A stretch of DNA of 6,591 nucleotides from Bacteriovoracales bacterium (GTDB lineage: Bacteria > Bdellovibrionota > Bacteriovoracia > Bacteriovoracales > Bacteriovoracaceae). This document shows, one piece after another, positions 1 to 5,283 of the stretch. Made by a program: the position numbers and the translations under genes. The stretch covers positions 1 to 6,591 of the forward strand of contig SKGZ01000196.1 in assembly GCA_007117175.1 (NCBI GenBank), written 5' to 3'. The notes under the pieces are model-generated. The model did not search any database. It was given only the letters and a program-made list of their open reading frames with translations, and had not been told where the DNA came from. Within the stretch, counting starts at the first letter, position 1, and each line of letters begins with the position of its first letter.

Positions 1-994
1 AACGCTGGCCAGCTAAGCATTGACTGAGAGCTTTTTTCTGCTGAGTTTCCAGTCCACGCTTGGCCACTTGCCAATAGCAAAGTTCTAATTTTCCTTCAAT
101 TTTTAAGCACACCTGCCATTCATAACTATGTTTGGTTTCCTTTAAAACTTGGATCAATTGGGCCTGATGAGCATCAACATTTTGCGTGTTTTTAGTAAAA
201 AGAAAATGAGTACTGGCCAGTAACCGGCGATCTTTGCGAAGTAATTGGCACAAGCGCTCAATGCTGTAATGATGGGAGACCCTTTGATATTGATGACACC
301 AATTTTGCGGATCTTCTCGCATGGGACAATAGCTTTGATGCAAACAGGGGTATTGCACAGTAAACCCACGGCGAATCAATTCTGAGCGCACTCTTAAGAC
401 TCGCTCAAAGACTTTTGGAGTCCCCGGTTCCACCAACCATATGCACTGAGGATCATACTGGTCAATCAGGCGAAAAAAGTGATTATCGCTAATCTCATTA
501 TAGGAATGTCCGAAGCAAAGTATCCCTCCTCGGTAATTCTTCAACCAATCTTCATCATGTAATTCAGCTGCAATCATCACTGGATAATCGGCATCAATGG
601 CCTCAAAAACTTTATCAGCTTGCTGGCGCATGTACTGGGAGCTCTCTAATAATAAGAGAGGACACTCTTTTTGCTTTAAATGTGAGAAGGCGGCTACACT
701 TAAAGTCCCAGGACCGGCCCCAAACTCCACCCATGGCATTTTGTGAGTGATTTGATTTTGTAATTGCAATTGCTGAAAAAGTGCTCTGCCCTTGGTCACA
801 TTGGTGGCAAAGAAAAAATATAAATAGGCAGAAATAAAATTGGGCCTTTGGTAAAGATCTGCTAATCGTATTGGGTCATGGTTATAGCAATAACTTAACT
901 CATCAATGCTGGCTAAGAGATCTGATTCTTGATCAAAGAGATGAATCGCCACTTGATCACAGAAATCGGTACTGATCAAATCATCTTTTTCCAT
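1..994 (-). CDS. Rsm22-family small-subunit ribosome assembly protein / methyltransferase-like, C-terminus cut off by window edge
   Basis: Reading the minus strand from the ATG at 994-992 gives 331 codons with no stop before the window edge, so the gene is 3'-partial. An in-frame TAA two codons upstream fixes the start, and a GAGAGAG tract (1003-1009) lies 8 nt before it. Seen: a SAM-binding motif I (FGAGPGT, residues 91-97), GHSYNE (162-167), LVEPGTP (187-193), then a cysteine set C217, C223 (YCPM) and C233 (NWCH), with C296 (QVCLK) as the likely fourth ligand. This order matches bacterial relatives of mitochondrial Rsm22/METTL17, which bind the small ribosomal subunit during assembly and carry a 4Fe-4S cluster held by such cysteines. 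Whether the bacterial proteins methylate rRNA is not settled. It would act in the cytoplasm on the 30S subunit. It lies 22 nt downstream of gltA on the same strand, so co-transcription is likely. Family call is fairly sure; catalytic activity is inference. Confidence 0.85.
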   Translation of the reverse strand, partial: MEKDDLISTDFCDQVAIHLFDQESDLLASIDELSYCYNHDPIRLADLYQRPNFISAYLYFFFATNVTKGRALFQQLQLQNQITHKMPWVEFGAGPGTLSVAAFSHLKQKECPLLLLESSQYMRQQADKVFEAIDADYPVMIAAELHDEDWLKNYRGGILCFGHSYNEISDNHFFRLIDQYDPQCIWLVEPGTPKVFERVLRVRSELIRRGFTVQYPCLHQSYCPMREDPQNWCHQYQRVSHHYSIERLCQLLRKDRRLLASTHFLFTKNTQNVDAHQAQLIQVLKETKHSYEWQVCLKIEGKLELCYWQVAKRGLETQQKKALSQCLAGQR

Positions 995-1016
995 CAATTA
1001 AGCTCTCTCAAAAAGC

Positions 1017-2279
1017 TTAAGGACGGTGAAAGGAAGTCAGCTGAGCTCCTGTGTAGATTTGTCTTGGGCGACAAATTTTCATGGAGGGATCTTCTACCAT
1101 TTCTTTCCACTGAGCAATCCAGCCAGGCATACGCCCCAAGGCAAACATCACAGTGAACATATTGGTTGGAATACCAAGGGCGCGATAAATGATTCCAGAA
1201 TAGAAATCCACATTGGGATAAAGCTTACGGGAGACAAAGTATTCATCCTTTAATGCTTCTTCTTCTAGTCCTTTAGCAATATCCAAGAGCGGATCCTGAA
1301 CACCTAGACGAGTCAGGACATCATCTGCTGCTTTTTTAATCAGTTTTGCTCGAGGGTCAAAGTTTTTATAAACTCGGTGACCAAACCCCATCAGACGAGT
1401 GGAGCTAGACTTATCTTTAACTTCTTCTAAGAACTTTTTATAACCGCCGCCAGCAGCTTGAATCTGCTCAAGCATTTCTACTACTTGCTGGTTGGCACCT
1501 CCGTGCAATGGTCCCCATAAAGCAGAAATCCCTGCAGAGATTGTGGCAAAAAGATTGGCCTTAGATGAGCCTACCATACGAACGGTTGAGGTAGAACAAT
1601 TTTGCTCGTGATCTGCGTGTAAGATCAACAAGACATCAATGGCCCTGGCCACAGTTTCATCCACTTCTCCAAACATTTGATGAACAAAATCAGAGGCATA
1701 ATCTAATTGAGCATTAGATTCAATCTTTTCTTTGCCCACACTGTGACGATAAAAGGCTGCAGAGAGCACTTGAATTTGTTTTAACACTAAGCAACTCACC
1801 TGCTCTCTTTTTTCTACAGATAAATCTTGATCTAAGAGTTCAGGATAAAAAGCAGACAGAGATGAAATCAAAGATGACATCACTCCCATGGGGTGAGCGT
1901 TGCGAGGATAAGCAGCTATCATTTTTTGCAAGGCTTGTGGAGTTTGTCCAAAGGAATTAATTTTTTGTTCAAAACCTTTCAGTTCCTTATTATTAGGAAC
2001 ATTGCCATTAAGTAATAAATAAGCCACTTCCATAAAATTGGATTTTTCGGCTAACTCGGCAATATCAATTCCCCGGTAGCGTAAAATTCCCTTTTCACCA
2101 TCTAAAAAAGTGATATTAGAAGTACAGGCTCCGGTGTTCATATAGCCATTATCTAAGGTCACATAGCCCGTTTGCGCTCTTAACTTAGTGATATCAATCG
2201 CTCTTTCTCCCTCAGAACCTTCTAAGATGGGCAGTTCACATTCCGATTCAGGTAGCTTCAGTGTTGCTATTTTGGCCAT
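1017..2279 (-). CDS. gltA: Citrate synthase (hexameric, Gram-negative type)
   Basis: 420 residues, close to the 427 of the E. coli enzyme, and alignable along its whole length by eye. It condenses oxaloacetate and acetyl-CoA to citrate and CoA, the entry step of the TCA cycle, in the cytoplasm. Seen: the N-terminal domain of the larger type II enzymes (residues 1-60), HADHEQN (221-227), the catalytic histidines H259 in GPLHGG and H301 in GFGHRVYKN, the catalytic aspartate D358 in PNVDFYSG, and the CoA/substrate-binding KICRPRQIYTG (401-411). All key residues are intact. The start is supported by a perfect AGGAGG (plus-strand 2287-2292) 7 nt upstream. The first gene of the leftward operon, it is followed after 22 nt by the Rsm22-family gene and is divergent from the small ORF/sfsA unit. 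A candidate promoter lies at 2380-2408. The extended N-terminal domain is the one that carries NADH inhibition in enterobacterial homologues, but I cannot tell whether this enzyme responds to NADH. Confidence 0.98.
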   Translation of the reverse strand: MAKIATLKLPESECELPILEGSEGERAIDITKLRAQTGYVTLDNGYMNTGACTSNITFLDGEKGILRYRGIDIAELAEKSNFMEVAYLLLNGNVPNNKELKGFEQKINSFGQTPQALQKMIAAYPRNAHPMGVMSSLISSLSAFYPELLDQDLSVEKREQVSCLVLKQIQVLSAAFYRHSVGKEKIESNAQLDYASDFVHQMFGEVDETVARAIDVLLILHADHEQNCSTSTVRMVGSSKANLFATISAGISALWGPLHGGANQQVVEMLEQIQAAGGGYKKFLEEVKDKSSSTRLMGFGHRVYKNFDPRAKLIKKAADDVLTRLGVQDPLLDIAKGLEEEALKDEYFVSRKLYPNVDFYSGIIYRALGIPTNMFTVMFALGRMPGWIAQWKEMVEDPSMKICRPRQIYTGAQLTSFHRP

Positions 2280-2379
2280 GATTCATCCTCCTACATATGC
2301 TCTCAATTCAAATCAAGGAAAGTTTACATGAAATTTTTACCCTGTCCATGGCCAATTGGTGTCATCTCAGCAATGACCT

Positions 2380-2408
2380 ATTCTATAATCATCCCAATCT
2401 AGCCCCAA
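2380..2408 (-). promoter_or_regulatory. Candidate sigma-70-type promoter for gltA
   Basis: On the minus strand a TTGGGG (-35-like, plus 2403-2408) is separated by 17 nt from TAGAAT (-10-like, plus 2380-2385, five of six matches to TATAAT). Transcription would start near 2373, leaving a leader of about 94 nt before gltA. The -35 matches only at TTG, so this is a reasonable but unproven call. Its -10 overlaps the candidate -10 of the opposite strand. Confidence 0.35.
2384..2389 (+). promoter_or_regulatory. Candidate -10 element for the small ORF/sfsA unit
   Basis: A perfect TATAAT lies on the plus strand in the divergent intergenic region. No good TTGACA-like hexamer is present 16-18 nt upstream (the 17-nt position reads gtcatc), so it would depend on an activator or another contact if real. 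A start near 2396 would give a leader of about 178 nt before the ATG at 2574. Confidence 0.35.
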
Positions 2409-2531
2409 TATTGTTCATTTAGTGTCAGCTTGTCCCCGAAAACCCCCTTCAAAGTTGGCCCGAGACTTGCTTTTTAATCCGGCAAGAACGAGAGCTGCCA
2501 AGGATGGGTAGGCCCTAACGAAAAACAAATT

Positions 2532-2553
2532 TAGACTCTACGAAGGAGATCTA
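2532..2553 (+). promoter_or_regulatory. Bulged RNA hairpin enclosing an SD-like AAGGAG tract
   Basis: TAGACTC (2532-2538) pairs with GAG (2546-2548) and TCTA (2550-2553), with A2549 bulged, giving seven base pairs around a 7-nt loop (2539-2545). It ends 10 nt before the AGGAGG used by the 51-codon ORF, so it could affect ribosome access. There is no U-tract, so it is not a terminator. Stability has not been calculated. Confidence 0.3.
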
Positions 2554-2562
2554 AAGAGTTAC

Positions 2563-2568
2563 AGGAGG
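2563..2568 (+). promoter_or_regulatory. Strong Shine-Dalgarno of the 51-codon ORF
   Basis: A perfect AGGAGG sits 5 nt before the ATG at 2574. It is the best RBS on the plus strand of the window and is the main reason for accepting the small ORF as translated. The next gene, sfsA, has no such site. Confidence 0.75.
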
Positions 2569-2573
2569 TTTAC

Positions 2574-2729
2574 ATGAAAGCATCACAGGCAGTGGTTTTA
2601 AGAAAGGTTATCATTCTCAATATCTTAGTTTCATTCTTGTTGGTGACTCTGGACAGCTACGCCTTTGGAGTGCCAATGCCAATAGTACCAGCAGATCCTT
2701 TGTTAAAAACAGATCTTATGCTAAACTAG
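2574..2729 (+). CDS. Small 51-residue protein with signal peptide, function unknown, upstream of sfsA
   Basis: I do not recognise this protein. The ATG follows a perfect AGGAGG by 5 nt, and the frame ends at TAG (2727-2729), 4 nt before the sfsA ATG. Seen: a positively charged N-terminus (K2, R10, K11), a hydrophobic run at residues 12-26, and a plausible signal peptidase I site after SYA (residues 28-30). That would leave a 21-residue mature peptide rich in Pro, Leu and Val with little charge (FGVPMP at its start). If not cleaved it would be a single-pass inner membrane peptide. Because sfsA has no RBS, translation of this ORF may deliver ribosomes to sfsA by termination-reinitiation, so it could be a leader peptide, a real secreted product, or both. 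The strong RBS, signal-like composition and tight spacing argue against chance. Confidence 0.65.
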   Translation: MKASQAVVLRKVIILNILVSFLLVTLDSYAFGVPMPIVPADPLLKTDLMLN

Positions 2730-2733
2730 TCCA

Positions 2734-3432
2734 ATGTTATTTTCAGCAGAAAACACCTGCCAAGCAGTCATTCTCAAGCGCTATAAACGGTTTTTAGCCG
2801 ACGTACAATTAGACTCTCAGCAGGTGGTCACTGCCCATGTTCCTAATACTGGCAGTATGAAAGGCTGCTGGCAAGCTGGACAAAGGGTCCTACTCACCCA
2901 TCACGATAATCCCAAGCGAAAATTAAAATACACTTTGGAAATGACTCAAAATGCTCAAACATGGATTGGAGTTAACACCGCCAGAACCAATTCATTAGTG
3001 GCAGAAGCTTTACAATTAAGGCAGATTAATGAACTCAAAAATTATAGCAATATTAAAGCAGAACAAAAGATTTCTGCTCACACCCGGATCGATTTTTTAT
3101 TAAGTGAAGGCGAAAATCAACTGGCATTAGAAGTTAAGAATGTGACTTTAGCAGACAATCAAACAGCACTTTTTCCTGACGCAGTGACCACCCGTGGACA
3201 AAAACACTTAAGAGAGCTCATCGAATTTCGAGGGCAGAATAAAGAAAGTGCCATCTTATTTGCAGTGCAAAGAAATGATGTCACAAGCTTTGCCCCCGCT
3301 AAAGAAATTGATCCTCAATATGCCCAACTTTTACAAGAAGCACATAAGGCAGGAGTCAAAATTCTAGTTTATCAATGGCATGTGAGTCCGCAAAAAATAG
3401 TCTTAGAAAAATCATTACCCTTTCATCTATGA
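2734..3432 (+). CDS. sfsA: SfsA family protein (DNA-binding / putative nuclease, sugar fermentation stimulation)
   Basis: 232 residues, against 234 in E. coli SfsA, with end-to-end similarity. Seen: KRYKRFLADV (residues 15-24), HVPNTGSM (35-42), DNPKRK (58-63), and a PD-(D/E)XK-like nuclease core formed by RID with D120 and EVK with E133 and K135. The family hallmark FPDAVTTRGQKHLREL follows at 147-162. SfsA was named for stimulating maltose metabolism genes in E. coli and binds DNA without clear sequence specificity; the nuclease role is predicted from the fold. The in-frame TAA at 2722-2724 leaves 2734 as the only ATG, yet there is no Shine-Dalgarno before it, so translation probably depends on the 51-codon ORF ending 4 nt upstream. 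Its TGA overlaps the ATG of the NadD-like gene (ATGA, 3429-3432), indicating coupled expression. The family call is firm; the cellular role is uncertain. Confidence 0.95.
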   Translation: MLFSAENTCQAVILKRYKRFLADVQLDSQQVVTAHVPNTGSMKGCWQAGQRVLLTHHDNPKRKLKYTLEMTQNAQTWIGVNTARTNSLVAEALQLRQINELKNYSNIKAEQKISAHTRIDFLLSEGENQLALEVKNVTLADNQTALFPDAVTTRGQKHLRELIEFRGQNKESAILFAVQRNDVTSFAPAKEIDPQYAQLLQEAHKAGVKILVYQWHVSPQKIVLEKSLPFHL

Positions 3433-4160
3433 GTGAATACTATTCTCTACCCTGCTATCCATTCAAGCTCATCAAGCAAAACCAGCAGTTTCAATCTGAA
3501 AGCTTCAAGCTGGGGTTTCAAAAGCAAGAAAGTGCCATTGAGCTCTTAAAAGATCATCATTGCCAACAGTATTTTGAAGTGATGCAAAGTCTATGGAGTG
3601 ATTACTTTAAACCCTTTATTGAAAATATTGGGGCCAAGTGGCAATTGCCCTCTCAAGTCACTTTTTTTGCGGGCAGCTTTTCCCCTTGGCATCAAGGACA
3701 TCAAAACTGCCTTGAGCTGTATCAAAAACACATCTCTATTCCACTTGTGCTAGCCCCAGATTGTAATCCGCAAAAAAGTCAGATGAGCATTGATCCAGTT
3801 AAGTTAAGGCAATTGAGTTTGCAAAATCCCACTCTGCCCCTCTACCCTGGTTTTTATCTGAATCAAAAGGCCAATCCCAGTGCTCAATGGCTCACTGAAC
3901 TCAAGCAGCGCCGCCCCGATCTCAAGATTCACTGGCTCACTGGCTTTGATCAATTGGCCAACTTAACTCATTGGCAAGCAGCTGAAAAACTGCCCACTCT
4001 TATTGAAAAGCTCTACTGGGTCAGTCGTCTGGAAAACAATGAGCAAAGACAAGATGCGTTAAGCAAGGCCCAACAACTAGGTTTTCAAACCGATCAGCTG
4101 ATCCATCTTGGCCATCATGCCCATGAAGAGCTAAGCTCTAGCCAACTTCGTACAACTTAG
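3429..4160 (+). CDS. NadD-like nicotinate-nucleotide adenylyltransferase family protein with N-terminal extension and short C-terminus
   Basis: 243 residues. The frame is open from 3375, but the ATG at 3429, overlapping the sfsA stop as ATGA, is the likely start by translational coupling. Seen: a nucleotidyltransferase HxGH site in GSFSPWHQGHQ (residues 82-92, H88 and H91), the NadD-type GFDQLANLTHW (172-182) and SSSQLR (236-241), equivalent to the ISSTxIR motif. Known NadD enzymes adenylate nicotinate mononucleotide with ATP in NAD synthesis. Three oddities: about 77 residues of unrecognised sequence precede the Rossmann core; the usual Asp of the FDPxHxGH motif is Ser (S85); and the protein ends two residues after SSSQLR, where NadD normally has another 20-25 residues. 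The substrate may therefore differ. The superfamily is secure, but the specific NadD activity is only moderately supported. Confidence 0.8.
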   Translation: MSEYYSLPCYPFKLIKQNQQFQSESFKLGFQKQESAIELLKDHHCQQYFEVMQSLWSDYFKPFIENIGAKWQLPSQVTFFAGSFSPWHQGHQNCLELYQKHISIPLVLAPDCNPQKSQMSIDPVKLRQLSLQNPTLPLYPGFYLNQKANPSAQWLTELKQRRPDLKIHWLTGFDQLANLTHWQAAEKLPTLIEKLYWVSRLENNEQRQDALSKAQQLGFQTDQLIHLGHHAHEELSSSQLRTT

Positions 4161-4220
4161 ACCTTGACTAAAACTAGACAAAAGATCATTGATTTAGTGA
4201 TTCAATCTATTTTATGGTAA
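4158..4220 (+). other. Open in-frame tail beyond the amber stop of the NadD-like gene
   Basis: After the TAG (4158-4160) the same frame stays open for 19 codons to a TAA at 4218-4220. The conceptual tail ends KIIDLVIQSILW, resembling the C-terminal helix of NadD, which ends in a pattern like V..YI....LY. This suggests a recent nonsense change, a sequencing error or readthrough. The stretch is short and the similarity is by eye, so chance is possible. Otherwise this is simply the spacer before folE2. Confidence 0.35.
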
Positions 4221-4241
4221 GGCTATTAAAAAGGATAAAAT

Positions 4242-5213
4242 ATGCTTGAAAATAATGAAATGAAAAATACAACCATTAATAAAGCACTGAATTGCTCTCT
4301 ACAAGATGAAAATGGGCTCAATGACTTTCAAAAACTGCCTGATAGTGAGGGCATTGCCATTCCCAGAGTAGGTATTAACCGCTTTCGCATTCCACTACGC
4401 CTGCCCTCGCAAGACCAACAATGGCAGCAGCGAGATTGTCTAGTGAGCATGTATGTTAATTTGGCGAAAAATAAAACAGGGATCAATATGTCTAGACTGT
4501 GCGCTTTACTGCAAAGTAGCGCTCAAGAGCATGTGATGGATTATTCTCAAATGGCCAAGCTGCTAAAGGACTATCGCACAGAACTCAGAGACTCCCCAGA
4601 AGAAAAGCCAATTGAACAAAGTTACCTCAAAATTGATTTTAATTACCCTCTGAAGCAAACTTCCTTAAAAAGCGAAAATTGGGGCTGGCAGTATTACCAA
4701 TGCTCGCTCACTGCCAAACAAAATGAAAGTAAAGGCACTGAGTTTTATCTGACAGTCAACTATGAGTACTCTTCTACTTGTCCCTGCTCTTTGTCTATGG
4801 CCAGACAGTATGAACAAGATTATGCCCAGGGTTTAACCCAAGAAGGAAGTGGTGTAGCAGTGGCCCATGGCCAGCGCTCAAACTGCCAAGTGAAAGTGAA
4901 ACTAGGCCCTGCCGCCGTTGAACAAAACTTTTTTATTCCTGAATTAGTGCAATTATTACGCAAGGCCTTGCCCACAGAAACCCAAAGCTTAGTCAAAAGA
5001 GTGGATGAGCAAGCTTTTGCTATTCTCAATGGTGAAAACCCCATGTTTGTAGAACATGCCAGCAAGCGTTTAAACAAAGTTTTCAATGAAGTTTCTTTAC
5101 TTGAAGATTGGATTGCCAGCTTTGAACACTATGAATCACTGCACAGTCATAATGCAGTGGCAGTGATCTTTAAAGGTGTCCCCAACGGAATGCAAAACGA
5201 TCAGGTATTCTAA
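4242..5213 (+). CDS. folE2: GTP cyclohydrolase FolE2 (type IB)
   Basis: 323 residues. The type IB enzyme converts GTP to 7,8-dihydroneopterin triphosphate and formate, the first step to folate and, in many bacteria, to queuosine via preQ0. Seen: VGINRFRIPL (residues 43-52), KTGINMSRL (78-86), the active-site cysteine region STCPCS (178-183) with the expected nucleophilic Cys at 180, H209 in AHGQRS (208-213), and the conserved ENPMFVE (265-271) with E271. These are the family's catalytic and metal-site positions, so the enzyme looks intact. FolE2 differs from Zn-dependent FolE in its choice of metal and is often used under zinc limitation; I see no obvious Zur-type palindrome here. The start is supported by AAGGA (4231-4235) 6 nt before the ATG; a second Met at 4260 has no RBS. 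It follows the NadD-like gene by 81 nt, and no strong terminator lies between them. Confidence 0.93.
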   Translation: MLENNEMKNTTINKALNCSLQDENGLNDFQKLPDSEGIAIPRVGINRFRIPLRLPSQDQQWQQRDCLVSMYVNLAKNKTGINMSRLCALLQSSAQEHVMDYSQMAKLLKDYRTELRDSPEEKPIEQSYLKIDFNYPLKQTSLKSENWGWQYYQCSLTAKQNESKGTEFYLTVNYEYSSTCPCSLSMARQYEQDYAQGLTQEGSGVAVAHGQRSNCQVKVKLGPAAVEQNFFIPELVQLLRKALPTETQSLVKRVDEQAFAILNGENPMFVEHASKRLNKVFNEVSLLEDWIASFEHYESLHSHNAVAVIFKGVPNGMQNDQVF

Positions 5214-5215
5214 GC

Positions 5216-5245
5216 TTTTCAAAAGCAGCCCATCTCCTCTAAAAT
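5216..5245 (+). promoter_or_regulatory. Weak candidate promoter for the TRAP genes
   Basis: TTTTCA (5216-5221) and TAAAAT (5240-5245), separated by 18 nt, match a sigma-70 promoter at four and five of six positions. It would start transcription near 5252. The region is AT-rich enough for this to be chance, and the TRAP genes may instead be read through from folE2. Confidence 0.22.
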
Positions 5246-5251
5246 AGATGA

Positions 5252-5264
5252 GACGTCGAACGTC
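5252..5264 (+). repeat. Short perfect inverted repeat GACGT-CGA-ACGTC upstream of tatT-like gene
   Basis: Five-base arms (5252-5256 and 5260-5264) flank a 3-nt centre, about 20 nt before the chosen tatT start. It could be a small hairpin in the 5' leader or a protein-binding half-site pair. No T-tract follows, so it is not an intrinsic terminator. Confidence 0.3.
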
Positions 5265-5270
5265 GCTCAA

Positions 5271-5276
5271 CAAGGA
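5271..5276 (+). promoter_or_regulatory. Ribosome binding site that decides the tatT start
   Basis: AAGGA (5272-5276) lies 7 nt upstream of the ATG at 5284. The upstream in-frame ATG at 5248 has no purine-rich tract before it and would add an Arg-rich stretch ahead of the lipoprotein signal, so 5284 is preferred. Confidence 0.6.
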
Positions 5277-5283
5277 CAATGGA

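Larger units (their letters stand above)
2390..2573 (+). other. Long non-coding leader / intergenic region of the plus-strand unit
   Basis: No gene longer than a few codons is seen here. It holds an inverted repeat CTTGC (2466-2470) / GCAAG (2482-2486), a GGCA (2481-2484) / TGCC (2496-2499) pair that competes with it for the same bases, and a minimal open frame ATG-GGT-AGG-CCC-TAA (2504-2518) without a convincing RBS. Next come a bulged hairpin at 2532-2553 and two purine-rich Shine-Dalgarno-like tracts (AAGGAG at 2543-2548 and AGGAGG at 2563-2568). The competing stems and an SD inside a hairpin are compatible with a cis-regulatory leader, but I recognise no known riboswitch class. Confidence 0.35.

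Noticed and set aside
154..369. 71-codon minus-strand open frame
   Set aside because: It lies in another frame inside the Rsm22-family coding sequence, which has clear motifs; the product shows no recognisable features.
929..1253. Two overlapping plus-strand open frames of 75 codons each (929-1156 and 1026-1253)
   Set aside because: They are antisense to the 3' end of gltA and the start of the Rsm22-family gene, have no RBS of note and look like shadows of those coding regions.
2346..2359. Overlapping palindromes CCATGG and CCAATTGG in the divergent region as an operator
   Set aside because: Short restriction-site-like palindromes are common by chance, and I cannot match them to a known regulator.
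2504..2518. Five-codon mini-ORF ATG-GGT-AGG-CCC-TAA in the leader
   Set aside because: No properly spaced Shine-Dalgarno, and such short frames occur by chance; kept only as a note within the leader entry.
3375..3428. Longer start for the NadD-like gene at 3375
   Set aside because: It would overlap sfsA by 58 nt without an RBS; the ATGA overlap at 3429 is the usual coupled arrangement.
4164..4193. TTGACT at 4164-4169 as the -35 of a folE2 promoter
   Set aside because: No TATAAT-like hexamer lies 16-18 nt downstream (cattga or attgat are poor matches).
4820..5086. 88-codon minus-strand open frame
   Set aside because: Antisense to the catalytic part of folE2; its translation has no recognisable features.
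5214..5226. GCTTTT-C-AAAAGC palindrome just after the folE2 stop as an intrinsic terminator
   Set aside because: A one-base centre allows only a short AT-rich stem and no T-tract follows, so termination is unlikely.
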